DNA from: Syntrophales bacterium
Lineage (GTDB): Bacteria; Desulfobacterota; Syntrophia; Syntrophales; UBA2210
Length of the DNA stretch: 64,000 bases
Assembly: GCA_023230565.1 (NCBI GenBank)
Contig: JALNXD010000001.1
Location: 1-64,000, forward strand
Direction: 5' to 3'
The position numbers were made by a program, and so were the translations under genes. Under the pieces are notes generated by a model, which was given only the letters and a program-made list of their open reading frames with translations, did not search any database and was not told the DNA's origin. This document shows positions 9,327 to 18,663 of the stretch, one piece after another. The stretch's first letter is position 1. Each line of letters starts with the position of its first letter.

Positions 9327-9902
9327 TTACCTGCAAAGTGAATTGATATATTGAACTGCTTCAACGGCTGCATCGGGCGAATCAATTACAAGAGATACTT
9401 CATTATTATATTTAAGCGCTGAATTCGTCATATTGTGACTCCCCACAAAAGTGAGTCTTTTATCAATCACTACTAATTTCACGTGCGTTGTCACTGAAGG
9501 AGAGTCAAATCGAACATCTATTCCTTTTTTTCTTAACCTGTGGGCAGTCATTCTATTCAGCGAATCGAGCGAAGTGTCTTCCCTTTTCGTCCGTTCCAGA
9601 ACTACCGTTACTTTCACACCCCGTTTTACTGCCGAAGCAAGCCCCTCAATGAATCTGTCAGGGTAATTTCCCTTGTATCCATTTGTTTTAAAAATATAGA
9701 AAGCCATCACTATTTCTCTATGAGCATCTGCAACAGCTTTCATCATTTCCGTGAAGTATTCGTCATCTGCGAGAATCCGCACCGAGCATTTATGACCGCT
9801 GCGTATTACATCCGGCTCTGCGTGCGTCTGATTGGCAGGAGTCAAACTGAAAGCAACAAGCACATATATCCAAAGACATATCTTTATTGACCGATGAATC
9901 AT
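9327..9902 (-). CDS. Secreted single-HKD phospholipase D-like nuclease
   Basis: 191 residues with a Sec signal peptide (about 1-28, cleavage near THAEP). One HKD motif is present: H140, K142 and D147 in THVKLVVIDKRL, followed by FVGSHNMTNSALKYNNEVSL, the typical Ser/Asn-rich downstream motif. The single motif and size match the Nuc/Zucchini-type group, whose members dimerise to build one active site and cut DNA or RNA, rather than two-HKD phospholipases. Export suggests an extracytoplasmic nuclease or phosphodiesterase. The substrate is undetermined. It is 18 bases upstream of the lipoprotein gene on the same strand, so the two are probably co-transcribed. Confidence 0.8.
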   Translation of the reverse strand: MIHRSIKICLWIYVLVAFSLTPANQTHAEPDVIRSGHKCSVRILADDEYFTEMMKAVADAHREIVMAFYIFKTNGYKGNYPDRFIEGLASAVKRGVKVTVVLERTKREDTSLDSLNRMTAHRLRKKGIDVRFDSPSVTTHVKLVVIDKRLTFVGSHNMTNSALKYNNEVSLVIDSPDAAVEAVQYINSLCR

Positions 9903-10127
9903 TGTATACTCATAAAAGTGATCGCTCTGTGAGACGACTTCGTAAAAATCTTCTCATACCGTCTGCGCCGGGTCAAAACACAACTCTGAGCGGAAAAACC
10001 CATAGCTGTAAATCGGAAAATCGATGGGCTGCTCTTATATTTTCTGCTCAGAAGCTTACTTGCCGGAGCATGCTGAACTATATGCATGTGCAGAAATGAT
10101 ACACAAGCACATGCTGAAAGTCGACAT

Positions 10128-10163
10128 AAAAAATGCCCGGTCGTTCATGTGAAAGACCGGGCA
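10128..10163 (-). terminator. Rho-independent terminator after dnaK
   Basis: On the minus strand a perfect 9-bp stem (TGCCCGGTC / GACCGGGCA, plus-strand arms 10134-10142 and 10155-10163) with a 12-base loop is followed by a run of six T. It lies 22 bases past the dnaK stop and should end the gmhA-grpE-dnaK transcript. Confidence 0.85.
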
Positions 10164-10184
10164 ACGCTCAAGCTGCGGATATTC

Positions 10185-12116
10185 TTATTTCACTTCTTCA
10201 AAATCTGCGTCAACTACATCTTCATCTCCTTTGCCTGCTCCCGCCTGTCCCGCACCGGCAGCTGGGCCTGCGCCCGCTCCTTGATCCGGGCCTTGACCCT
10301 CGGTTTTGGAAGATGCTTTTGCATACATTGCCTCAGCCAATTTGTGAGATGCCTGCGTCAGTTCCTCTTGAGCCGAACTGATGGCAGCGAGATCATCTCC
10401 TTCCATCGCTTTTTTCAATGCCGATATCTTACTTTCTATATTGGATTTTTCCCCTGCATCAATCTGTTCTCCCATATCTTTGAGATTTTTTTCCACACTA
10501 TATACTAACGTATCGGCTTGATTCCTGGCCTCGATCAGATCCTTCTTCCTCTTGTCCTCTTCTGCATTCGCCTCCGCATCTTTTACCAGCTTTTCAATTT
10601 CCTCTTCCGTAAGTCCGCTTGAGGAGGTTATTTTTATACTCTGTTCCTTGCCCGTACCGAGATCTTTCGCGGATACATGCACGATTCCGTTTGCATCTAT
10701 ATCAAAGCTGACTTCAATTTGCGGAACCCCTCGAGGCGCGGGTGGTATTCCTGTCAATTCGAATCGGCCAAGTGTCCTGTTGTCGGCCGCCATGGGGCGT
10801 TCACCCTGAAGGACGTGAATACTTACAGCAGGCTGATTATCGGCGGCAGTTGAAAATACCTGGCTTTTTTTCGTTGGGATTGTTGTATTTTTTTCGATGA
10901 GTTTCGTCATGACCCCCCCTAAAGTCTCGATTCCAAGAGAAAGGGGAGTTACATCAAGCAGCAGTACATCTTTCACATCACCCGCGAGAACTCCCGCCTG
11001 AATGGCGGCGCCTATCGCCACTACTTCATCAGGATTGACTCCTTTATGCGGTTCTTTGCCGAAAATTTCTTTTACCTTCTGCTGAACTTTGGGCATTCTG
11101 GTCATTCCGCCCACAAGTATGACCTCATTAATGTCCTTTGGGCTAAGTCCTGCATCTTTGAGTGCCTGCTTGCACGGTTCTTGAACCCGGTCGACCAGAT
11201 CCGATACGAGCATTTCTAATTTAGCTCTGGTAATTTTTATATTCAGATGTTTCGGTCCCGATGCATCGGCCGTTATGAACGGAAGGTTAATATCCGTTTC
11301 CATGGAGCTTGACAACTCCATTTTTGCTTTTTCGGCAGCCTCTTTAATCCTCTGGAGGGCCATTTTATCGTTTCTCAGATTGATTCCCTGATCTTTTTTA
11401 AATTCATCAGCCACATAATCTATCAGCCGCTGATCAAAATCCTCGCCTCCCAAGTGAGTATCGCCATTTGTGGATTTTACCTCAAAAACGCCGTCTCCCA
11501 ATTCAAGTATGGAAATATCGAAAGTTCCGCCGCCTAAATCGAAAACCGCAATTTTTTCGTCTTTCTTTTTATCAAGACCGTAAGCAAGTGAAGCGGCCGT
11601 CGGTTCATTGATGATCCTCAGAACATTCAATCCGGCAATACGGCCCGCGTCTTTTGTTGCCTGTCTCTGCGAATCGTTAAAATAGGCAGGCACTGTTATG
11701 ACTGCATCGGTAACTTTCTCGCCAAGATAATCCTCTGCGGTTTGCTTCATCTTCGTTAGAACCATCGACGATATTTCTGCCGGACTGTAATTTTTTCCCT
11801 TGATAGTTACCTGTGCATCGCCGTTTGGCGCTTCAGTGATTTTAAAGGGGCTGATCGTAATATCATACTGGACTTCTTTCGAAGAATACCTCCTTCCGAT
11901 CATTCTTTTAATGGCGTATACCGTATTTTCCGGATTCGTTATCGCTTGCCTTTTAGCAGTCTGTCCGACTAATCTTTCTCCGCTGTCAGTGAAGGCGACA
12001 ACAGAAGGCGTAGTTCTGTTCCCCTCTTGATTTGCTATTACTACAGGATCTCCTCCTTCCATGACGGCAACACAGGAATTTGTCGTCCCGAGATCAATGC
12101 CTATGATTTTTGCCAT
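10185..12116 (-). CDS. dnaK: Molecular chaperone DnaK (Hsp70)
   Basis: 643 residues, full length. The N-terminus is [18 protein letters not shown] (phosphate-1 loop), followed by the nucleotide-binding signatures [14 protein letters not shown] and [13 protein letters not shown]. The substrate-binding domain starts near residue 390 after the [16 protein letters not shown] linker, and the C-terminal lid ends in a Gly/Ala-rich tail closing with EEVK. DnaK folds and refolds client proteins through an ATP cycle, with GrpE as exchange factor and DnaJ as co-chaperone. grpE is directly upstream (45-base gap), but no dnaJ or hrcA is in the window. I found no CIRCE-type operator; the visible operon promoter precedes gmhA. 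Confidence 0.98.
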   Translation of the reverse strand: MAKIIGIDLGTTNSCVAVMEGGDPVVIANQEGNRTTPSVVAFTDSGERLVGQTAKRQAITNPENTVYAIKRMIGRRYSSKEVQYDITISPFKITEAPNGDAQVTIKGKNYSPAEISSMVLTKMKQTAEDYLGEKVTDAVITVPAYFNDSQRQATKDAGRIAGLNVLRIINEPTAASLAYGLDKKKDEKIAVFDLGGGTFDISILELGDGVFEVKSTNGDTHLGGEDFDQRLIDYVADEFKKDQGINLRNDKMALQRIKEAAEKAKMELSSSMETDINLPFITADASGPKHLNIKITRAKLEMLVSDLVDRVQEPCKQALKDAGLSPKDINEVILVGGMTRMPKVQQKVKEIFGKEPHKGVNPDEVVAIGAAIQAGVLAGDVKDVLLLDVTPLSLGIETLGGVMTKLIEKNTTIPTKKSQVFSTAADNQPAVSIHVLQGERPMAADNRTLGRFELTGIPPAPRGVPQIEVSFDIDANGIVHVSAKDLGTGKEQSIKITSSSGLTEEEIEKLVKDAEANAEEDKRKKDLIEARNQADTLVYSVEKNLKDMGEQIDAGEKSNIESKISALKKAMEGDDLAAISSAQEELTQASHKLAEAMYAKASSKTEGQGPDQGAGAGPAAGAGQAGAGKGDEDVVDADFEEVK

Positions 12117-12161
12117 TTCACTAGTCCTCCTTAGTTATATCATAGTTCTCTTTTTCATTAT

Positions 12162-12710
12162 TTATTGCACCTGTCTGGCAACGGACACTTTAGCTGGACG
12201 CAAAAGTCTCCCGTTCAGCAGATACCCCTTTTCGAATTCCTCTACAATTTCATTTTGATTGTGCTCGGCACTGTCTATTTGGAGCATTGCCTCGTGAATG
12301 TTGGGATCAAAAGTGCGCCCAACAGAATCTATCGCCGTAATTCCGTTTTTTTCCAAAACGGACTGGAGCTGTTCTTTTATAAGTTTTAACCCCTGAAAAA
12401 ATGTATTTTCTGTATCCTCCGATAAGTTCAGAGCCCTTTCCAATGCATCCATAACCGGGAGAATATCACGGAGCAATTTTTCATTACCGTAATTTAAAAG
12501 TTCGGTACGATCCTTCTGAACCCTCTTTTTATAGTTTTCAAATTCAGCGGCCAACCGCAGGTATTTATCATAATTTTCGGCACATTCTTTCCGGGCCGCT
12601 TCAAGTTCCGGTAATTGCTCCGGTTGGGGCTCTTCTTTTTTCATTATTTGTTCCGTTTCTTCGTCTTCCCGGATTTTTTCTTTATCTTCCCTTTTTTTCC
12701 CTCTCATCAT
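12162..12710 (-). CDS. grpE: Nucleotide exchange factor GrpE
   Basis: 182 residues from the ATG at 12710, chosen because AGGAAGGG lies six bases upstream; a GTG at 12728 has no spaced ribosome site. The N-terminal 45 residues are highly charged, followed by a long coiled coil (about 45-90) and the C-terminal beta domain with RDILPVMDALERAL, TAIDSVGRTFDPNIHEAM and the closing GYLLNGRLLRPAKVSVA typical of GrpE. It releases ADP from DnaK, encoded next in the operon. The gene begins 23 bases after the gmhA stop. Confidence 0.97.
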   Translation of the reverse strand: MMRGKKREDKEKIREDEETEQIMKKEEPQPEQLPELEAARKECAENYDKYLRLAAEFENYKKRVQKDRTELLNYGNEKLLRDILPVMDALERALNLSEDTENTFFQGLKLIKEQLQSVLEKNGITAIDSVGRTFDPNIHEAMLQIDSAEHNQNEIVEEFEKGYLLNGRLLRPAKVSVARQVQ

Positions 12711-12733
12711 ACGCACCCTTCCTGCCACTTCCT

Positions 12734-13324
12734 TTATTCATCAGGCCGTTTAAAGAGCCGGAAATCGATCATTTCGCAAATTACATGAGCCGCCGTTATA
12801 TGGGTCTCTTGAATTCTGGGAACGCTGGTTGCAGACACATTAAGACAGTAATCAGCTGTTTTTGCTGACAATCCACCATCTTTTCCGGTAAAAGCGACGG
12901 TGATCAGGTCAAGCCGCTTTGCAGCCTCAAACGCTCTTACAACATTCACCGAGTTCCCGCTCGTAGTTATGCCCCATGCGATATCTCCGGCATGACCAAG
13001 AGCCCTTATCTGCTTTGCAAATATCTCTGAATAATCATAATCATTTGCAATACTGGTTAAAACCGAAGTATCAGTTGACAGCGCAATTGCAGGAAGAGGC
13101 GGCCGTTCAATCAGAAACCGGTTAACGAATTCGGCAGCTATATGCTGAGCATCGGCAGCGCTGCCGCCGTTTCCGAAAAGCAATATTTTATTACCTTTTT
13201 TTAACGCCTCTGTAATGATGTTGATAACTTTCACCATACGCGAGAGGTTTTCGTTTACAAATACCTCTTTATGATGAATGCTTTCCCTGAAATTGCGTAT
13301 AATTATATCTTCGATCTCTTCCAT
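12734..13324 (-). CDS. gmhA: D-sedoheptulose-7-phosphate isomerase (SIS domain)
   Basis: 196 residues, single SIS domain, the usual GmhA size. Diagnostic segments: GNKILLFGNGGSAADAQHIAAEF with the phosphate-binding Gly/Ser loop, LSTDTSVLTSIANDYDYSEIF, GITTSGNSVNVVRAFEAAK, and the C-terminal QETHITAAHVICEMI. GmhA makes D-glycero-heptose 7-phosphate for the LPS inner core, supporting an outer membrane. No other heptose gene is adjacent; instead grpE and dnaK follow within 23 bases and share its promoter. There is little ribosome-site signal in front of the ATG, in keeping with a short leader. Confidence 0.9.
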   Translation of the reverse strand: MEEIEDIIIRNFRESIHHKEVFVNENLSRMVKVINIITEALKKGNKILLFGNGGSAADAQHIAAEFVNRFLIERPPLPAIALSTDTSVLTSIANDYDYSEIFAKQIRALGHAGDIAWGITTSGNSVNVVRAFEAAKRLDLITVAFTGKDGGLSAKTADYCLNVSATSVPRIQETHITAAHVICEMIDFRLFKRPDE

Positions 13325-13351
13325 GCGGCTAAAGAATTTCAGTTTTCAGCT

Positions 13352-13379
13352 AATATATTGATCAATTTTTTGATGTCAA
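13352..13379 (-). promoter_or_regulatory. Sigma-70-type promoter of gmhA-grpE-dnaK
   Basis: On the minus strand TTGACA (13374-13379), 16-base spacer, TATATT (13352-13357). The predicted start is about 20 bases before the gmhA ATG. The spacer contains the palindrome TTGATCAA. No sigma-32 (CTTGAA/CCCCAT) pattern is seen. Confidence 0.65.
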
Positions 13380-13442
13380 GGAAGGCGGGGGAGAAATCAG
13401 ATTTCCTGTTTCAAATTCGTGTATGAAAAAATAATAGTGACA

Positions 13443-15497
13443 TTAAAGTTTTCCTGTTCTCCTGTCCCTGAGTTCAGCTAATTTCCCCTTATTAAGGTTC
13501 GAAACTTTTGAATAATATCCTGTTATCCGGCTTATCCCTTCAACCTCTTCCGAACCGCAGAAAATACAGCAGCTGTCTAATCCTCTGAAAGTGCGCCCAC
13601 AGAAAACACATGTTGTAAATTCAGGTGAAAAAGCGATCTGCCGGCTTGCTGTTTCCTTGAATACGCTTTCAACAAAATTCGCCAAATCTTCTTTCTTCGG
13701 CTGAGTACTTCCAAGCCAAAAATAAGATATCGCTTCTCCCTCCACTAGAGAATGGAGGTATCCTTCATATCGAACTTTTTTAAGGTTTTCTATTGTGGAA
13801 CCTATATCAAAGAGGAGCGAATTAGTATAGTATATCGCTCCTTTCGTAATATCACCTTTCACCGCATGGCCTGCAGCGGGTGAAAAATACTTGAGATCAA
13901 GACGGGCAAAGCGATACGGTGTACTTTCCGCAGGCGACTGTTCAAGGATAAAATTAAGGCCGTATTCATCCGAAAGAAGATCTGCGTTTTCTTTCATTTT
14001 CAATATGACATTATATCCGAATGTCCAGGCATCATCTGATTCATGCAGTTCACTCCCTTTGTGAATTTTTACGAGTTCGTTAAGGCCTACTATCCCCATA
14101 AGATACACAGCGTGCGCGAGCTTCAAATAGGGGGCTCCATCCAAATCCGCTGTAAGCAGAGACAAGGGACCATCATTTCCGTGAGAAAGGAGTTTTTCGA
14201 TAAAATATTTTTTTTGCATGTGAGCCTTAGCAACCAGATTCATTTGGCTTTTTAAAAGAGAAAAGAGCAGCGTGTCATCGCCGCCTGCTTTATACCCCAG
14301 GCGCGGAAGATTTATGGAAATATTCTGAATCGCACTGAAGCGCATGGACCAGGGGTCACGAAAGTTGTTATTTCCTGCTCCCCTGATCTTTATGCGGCCG
14401 CACTCGGAAAGATTCATGAAATTTTCCCTGTCAAACATAAAATAGGGATTGCCTTTTTCAGCCGCCGCCTCGCACACATGATGGAGAACCTTTCGATAAC
14501 CGGGATTCTCGAAAAAAGATTCAGTTATATGAATGATCGGCCGGGGGAACACGAAAGGCCGCCCGGATGCATCCCCTTTTTTATACACTTCGAAAAGAGC
14601 CCAGAAAAAACGTTGAGCTTCATCTGCATAAAAATCATAGGTTTCACCGGTATAAAGACCCGCCGGTCCGATAGCGGGAATATGGCTTAAATAACAAGGC
14701 ACATCCCATTGCAAATGCAGATCGGTAAACAGGGTCTGCCCTCCCCTGCCGACAGCCTGCTGGGCGAACTCATACACCAGCATTTGAGCGAGCTGCTCAA
14801 CTTCTTTATAACTCAATCCCTTAAGATAGGGAGCAAAAAGAATATTTACATCGAGCCAGCCGATAGCGCCCGAATAATTGCCCTGAAGCGCCGCCGCAAA
14901 GCGTACCATGTGGGCCAGCAGCACCTCGGCATGTTTTGCAGGTGCTGCCACTGCAAGAGAGTGAGGCACATTCAAACCGTATTTTTTTATATATTCCAAA
15001 GATTGGCAAGAACAGTAGGCTCGGTCTATATATCCCAAGTGATGAAGATGGATATCACCTGTTAAATGGGCATACCCTACATCTTCGGAAAAAACGTTGA
15101 GAAGAGCATAGTCACGTTTAATACCCTCTGCAAGGATAAGATTCGTCCCCTCGGGACTATGAGGCACATTAGCATTTTGATTATTTTTATAAAATATAAG
15201 ATGGTCTACATCGTACGGGGGGAAGCCCAGCCTTCCGTGCATTTTTGTAGCCCTGTCGAGGCCTCTCTCTATAAGTTTCGCATTGACAAGTTCACGAATC
15301 AACGGACTGGTGAGAATGCCGATTGAAGAGGCAGAAATCTGCCTTTCCACTTCTTCGCTTATCTCTTCTGCTGTTGCCATATCAACATTGGTTTCCCGAA
15401 TGAGAGCGTCAATAATCTTCTGTCTGTTCCATACAGTGATATCATCTCTCGATGTTCTTACGAATAATGTCAGATCTGTTGTTTCCTTGGTTTTCAT
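13443..15497 (-). CDS. nrdD: Anaerobic (class III) ribonucleoside-triphosphate reductase
   Basis: 684 residues, in the family range. Residues 1-95 form an ATP-cone (VWNRQKIIDALIRET), the allosteric site. The barrel follows, and the C-terminus has the zinc site as two CxxC pairs (TCVFCGRTF and CCIFCGSE) and the glycyl-radical segment RITGYYSK with G660 as the radical residue. The enzyme reduces NTPs to dNTPs without oxygen, which marks the host as anaerobic or facultative. It needs the radical-SAM activase NrdG, which is not adjacent or elsewhere in this window. AAAGGA precedes the ATG. It follows the HD-domain gene by 17 bases, so the two are probably one operon. Confidence 0.95.
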   Translation of the reverse strand: MKTKETTDLTLFVRTSRDDITVWNRQKIIDALIRETNVDMATAEEISEEVERQISASSIGILTSPLIRELVNAKLIERGLDRATKMHGRLGFPPYDVDHLIFYKNNQNANVPHSPEGTNLILAEGIKRDYALLNVFSEDVGYAHLTGDIHLHHLGYIDRAYCSCQSLEYIKKYGLNVPHSLAVAAPAKHAEVLLAHMVRFAAALQGNYSGAIGWLDVNILFAPYLKGLSYKEVEQLAQMLVYEFAQQAVGRGGQTLFTDLHLQWDVPCYLSHIPAIGPAGLYTGETYDFYADEAQRFFWALFEVYKKGDASGRPFVFPRPIIHITESFFENPGYRKVLHHVCEAAAEKGNPYFMFDRENFMNLSECGRIKIRGAGNNNFRDPWSMRFSAIQNISINLPRLGYKAGGDDTLLFSLLKSQMNLVAKAHMQKKYFIEKLLSHGNDGPLSLLTADLDGAPYLKLAHAVYLMGIVGLNELVKIHKGSELHESDDAWTFGYNVILKMKENADLLSDEYGLNFILEQSPAESTPYRFARLDLKYFSPAAGHAVKGDITKGAIYYTNSLLFDIGSTIENLKKVRYEGYLHSLVEGEAISYFWLGSTQPKKEDLANFVESVFKETASRQIAFSPEFTTCVFCGRTFRGLDSCCIFCGSEEVEGISRITGYYSKVSNLNKGKLAELRDRRTGKL

Positions 15498-15514
15498 TTT
15501 CCTTTGGGTCTTCT

Positions 15515-16933
15515 TTATATATTGGTGGGCATGACTTCCGAGGATGATTCGAGCATACGCTGGGATGCCTGAGCAAGAACTTCATCATGACGGTGATTCA
15601 GTGAAAATATCCTGAAATGAACCACTCGAGAAGGGATGAAGCGGTAAATGTCTCTCAGCGGCTCCCAGGAGGTTGTTTCAGTTGAAGGGTTGTAAATATT
15701 GATTCGCTTGTCCCCTTCCGCCATCGGATTTATTGGTCTTGGGTCCTGAGTTGCAAGATCAACCTTGAATCTTATCCGCTTAAGCGACGAAGGAAGATGC
15801 TCTCTTATCCATCCCTCGTAATCACGGACTTTGGCAAATGCGGCTCCCCTCTGGATTTGATCTACGGAGAGATCTGCAAAATAGCACATTTTCCACTTGA
15901 TTTGCCGCATATGAAGTTTTTTCCATTCATTACCAAGTTGTTTTTTCTTTTTATCTGTTGCAGTAAGCCAGCCCTTGACTTCATAAAATAAAGTCCATTC
16001 ATCACAATCAAGATAGCTGTCAACTGCCTCCAGGGGATTCTGCGGGAAAAGTATATTCATTGTATCCATGAAAATCTCTTGAAGGTGCAGATCGAGTGCG
16101 CGGGTTGTACGGTGATAGTACACGTTTGAATAAAGGTTTATTCGCGCATTAAGAAAACGACTTAATGCCGATGTCCCGGCTTGATGAAGCGTCACTCCCT
16201 CTTCCGTAAAAAATGAATAGAAACAAAGCCGTTGAATGTCGACAATATCTATCGAAAAACCGGACATATACGCATCGCGCTGCACGTAATCCATATTATC
16301 TACCGTATAAATTCCGGAAAAAAGCTGACGTAAAAGAAAGAGCCATAAAGGCTGTCTTGTCTCTTTTCCCTGTGGTTTTCGAATAAGAAAAGCGACTTGA
16401 CCCGGATCGAGTCGTTCTCCCTTTTCGAAATACCCTGCAGGGCTCCTTTTTATCTTCTTTATCATATCTCCTAATTTTTCGATTATAATTTTCTGGCCCA
16501 GGATCTCATGGTTGAGCTCAAACTGGCTTAAAAAATGCTCATCAAAAAAATGTCCGTAAGGACCATGCCCCACATCATGAAGAAGGCCGGCCACTCTTAA
16601 AAGCTCTTCCACACAATTGATTGATGGCATCTGAGGGCAAATCTCCTTGAGCCCCCGGTAGAGATGTCTTCCGAATTCACCCGCCATATGCATCGTACCC
16701 AAGGCATGCTGGAATCGCGTATGTTCCGCAGCGGGGAATACCCACCGGGCGCTCTGGAGCTGATATATTCTTCTGAGCCTCTGGATCCAGGGTGAATCAA
16801 TAAGATCCTTTTCCGTTTTTTCCGAGGTGAAATCGCTCTCAGGCACTGTAAATAAAATATAGTGATAAATTGGATCGGCAATAAGCGCTTTTCCCTGGTA
16901 TGTCTTCGCAAATTCGGCTTTATTGACTATCAT
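15515..16933 (-). CDS. HD-domain phosphohydrolase (dGTPase/SAMHD1-like)
   Basis: 472 residues. The HD metal site is visible: H76 in RFQHALGTMH, H119-D120 in LLHDVGHGPYGHFFDEH, and the later DNMDYVQRDAYMSG segment supplying the final Asp and the family Arg/Asp. The pattern is that of the YdhJ/SAMHD1-type group, whose characterised members remove triphosphate from dNTPs. Position directly upstream of nrdD (17 bases) supports a role in dNTP pool balance, although the substrate cannot be proven from sequence. Residues 270-470 have no motif I recognise. Confidence 0.8.
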   Translation of the reverse strand: MIVNKAEFAKTYQGKALIADPIYHYILFTVPESDFTSEKTEKDLIDSPWIQRLRRIYQLQSARWVFPAAEHTRFQHALGTMHMAGEFGRHLYRGLKEICPQMPSINCVEELLRVAGLLHDVGHGPYGHFFDEHFLSQFELNHEILGQKIIIEKLGDMIKKIKRSPAGYFEKGERLDPGQVAFLIRKPQGKETRQPLWLFLLRQLFSGIYTVDNMDYVQRDAYMSGFSIDIVDIQRLCFYSFFTEEGVTLHQAGTSALSRFLNARINLYSNVYYHRTTRALDLHLQEIFMDTMNILFPQNPLEAVDSYLDCDEWTLFYEVKGWLTATDKKKKQLGNEWKKLHMRQIKWKMCYFADLSVDQIQRGAAFAKVRDYEGWIREHLPSSLKRIRFKVDLATQDPRPINPMAEGDKRINIYNPSTETTSWEPLRDIYRFIPSRVVHFRIFSLNHRHDEVLAQASQRMLESSSEVMPTNI

Positions 16934-17128
16934 GGCACTACGATTTCACTGGCATGGATTTTTGATTTTTTCATTACCGGCTCAGTCCTCAGAGCTCTAA
17001 AAAAGATTTTCTGCATGCGCGGGACCGGTTTCATGTATATAAAATGTTCCCCTGAAGATCAATAGATACAGCCCAGGCGAACGCGGCAGGGCATGCATGT
17101 TTCGAGTACCCATTGGAGAAAGTAAAAT

Positions 17129-18361
17129 TCAGCACCTCTCATTGGGCAGCGGTATATTTTCTCCCAGATAGAGACCCAGAAGATAAGGCTTCTGCGAAAG
17201 AAAGGCCCAGGCATGATTGCGAACTTCTTCTTCCGCAAATTGCGCGCTGTATTTTCGGGTCAAATAATCGAACGTAATGCTCCTGGCAAAATAGAGCGGC
17301 TTCAGCACATTGATCACGTCGTTCTTTACAGGTTCCTGTGCGCCGTCAAACAAAAAAAGCATTGTGTAGACAATCTGCGACCAAAGCATAATATCCATAT
17401 CATAGTAATCAACAGCGAACATGTCATTAATCTTCTGATATGCATATGGACTAAGATACCACTCGACCAGATCATGATATTTGCTGTATTCTTCCTGACA
17501 GTCTCTTTTCAGTTTCAAAACATCTATATTCAGAGCCTGACTGTCTCCCATATTTTTCAATCCATATCTCTCTATATCACGGATACGCGTATGCCAGTAA
17601 GTCTTTCCACCCCTTACCAGCCATGATCCCAGCCATTTACTTTTATATTCAAGCAGAACCGAGAATAATGTGTAAATTACTTCTTCGAACATTCTGCCTA
17701 ATTTAGGAGAGCTCGCGTTATGAATCTTTGAACCGAGTCCCGACTCAATAATACGGAAATTCCCAAAGAAGGCATGAAGCGACATGAATATATCAATTCC
17801 ATACTGTCTCGTCATTTCATTCCACTCCTGGTTAAGCCAATGGGAACAGAGTCTGCGTGAAAAAGCGAAATCACCACCGATAGGCTGTCGGATATTGAGA
17901 CCCGCCAGAGAGAAAACTAACGGATAGCAGAGATGATTCGTAATCGTTCCGTCAAAATGATGGCGGGAATATGCAGGAGCGACAAAATCGACTCCTTTAT
18001 TTACAGGATAGCCAAGATATTTCATCCATCTTGGAGTAATCGACCGCAGATCGGCATCGACGACTATATTGATCTTCGATTCCACTTCCTCTACAAATTT
18101 GAACAGATTGAAAAAATTGTTCCCCTTCCCTACCACGTTTTCGGGAGTGGTAATGTATTTCTTTGCTATTTTCGGATGCACCTCTGTCGACAGAAAGGCT
18201 TCTCTGGTTCCATCAGAACTGTGATTGTCGCAATTGACAATGACGCTCTTTGCATCGGGAAAATACTTTTCAAGCCCCTTCCCTATTGTGTGTGCCACAT
18301 ACCCGATTGTTCCGGATTCATTATAAGAGGGAATCCCTACGACAATATCGTATTTTTTCAT
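17129..18361 (-). CDS. GT-A glycosyltransferase, mannosyl/glucosyl-glycerate synthase-like (GT78/GT81 type)
   Basis: 410 residues, no membrane helix. It opens with the GT-A fold strand DIVVGIPSYNESGTIGYV, has VIVNCDNHSSDGT, and the metal/nucleotide-sugar motif VVDADLRSITPRW (D102-A-D104). Later QPIGGDFAFSRRL and YGIDIFMSLHA match in order and spacing the QPLGGELLMRRE and WGIDTLYTF segments that I recall from Rhodothermus mannosylglycerate synthase, and similar blocks in glucosyl-3-phosphoglycerate synthases. Such enzymes make charged compatible solutes from NDP-sugar and glycerate or phosphoglycerate. No phosphatase partner is adjacent. The family match is fairly secure; the exact product is not. 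Confidence 0.65.
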   Translation of the reverse strand: MKKYDIVVGIPSYNESGTIGYVAHTIGKGLEKYFPDAKSVIVNCDNHSSDGTREAFLSTEVHPKIAKKYITTPENVVGKGNNFFNLFKFVEEVESKINIVVDADLRSITPRWMKYLGYPVNKGVDFVAPAYSRHHFDGTITNHLCYPLVFSLAGLNIRQPIGGDFAFSRRLCSHWLNQEWNEMTRQYGIDIFMSLHAFFGNFRIIESGLGSKIHNASSPKLGRMFEEVIYTLFSVLLEYKSKWLGSWLVRGGKTYWHTRIRDIERYGLKNMGDSQALNIDVLKLKRDCQEEYSKYHDLVEWYLSPYAYQKINDMFAVDYYDMDIMLWSQIVYTMLFLFDGAQEPVKNDVINVLKPLYFARSITFDYLTRKYSAQFAEEEVRNHAWAFLSQKPYLLGLYLGENIPLPNERC

Positions 18362-18534
18362 AGAAAATCCTTCAGCGCCCTTTGAGTATCGATATGATCT
18401 TGAGAAAACTTAAGCTCAAATCAATGGATTATGGGTATAAGGAATTCACTTCGCACCTTTTCGAAAACTCGATACAGTGGCAAAAGAATATTGTCAGACC
18501 TTTGTGAAAACAACGATGAAATTGAATAAAAATC

Positions 18535-18610
18535 TGGTGGAGATGAGGGGGATCGAACCCCTGACCTCGGCATTGCGAACGCCGCGCTCTCCCAGCTGAG
18601 CTACATCCCC
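18535..18610 (-). tRNA. tRNA-Ala (anticodon CGC)
   Basis: 76 bases on the minus strand fold as a cloverleaf. The 7-bp acceptor GGGGATG/CATCTCC contains the G3:U70 wobble pair that identifies alanine tRNAs. The D arm is AGCTCAGCTGGGAGAGC, the anticodon loop TTCGCAA between CGGCG and TGCCG gives anticodon CGC, the T arm carries GGTTCGATCC, the discriminator is A and CCA is encoded. It reads GCG codons. Confidence 0.95.
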
Positions 18611-18635
18611 ACAATGAATCCGAATTGGATTTGTC

Positions 18636-18663
18636 AATATCCCAAAAACGGCCCCTCTGTCAA
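18636..18663 (-). promoter_or_regulatory. Promoter of tRNA-Ala
   Basis: Minus strand TTGACA (18658-18663), 16-base spacer, GATATT (18636-18641). The predicted start is about 18 bases before the mature tRNA 5' end, as expected for a short tRNA leader. Confidence 0.55.

Noticed and set aside
10086..10508. Plus-strand frame of 140 codons over the end of dnaK
   Set aside because: Crosses the dnaK terminator and the conserved DnaK C-terminus in antisense; no ribosome site.
13325..13442. CIRCE or sigma-32 site before the gmhA-grpE-dnaK operon
   Set aside because: No TTAGCACTC-N9-GAGTGCTAA or CTTGAA/CCCCAT pattern is present; only a sigma-70-type promoter is visible.
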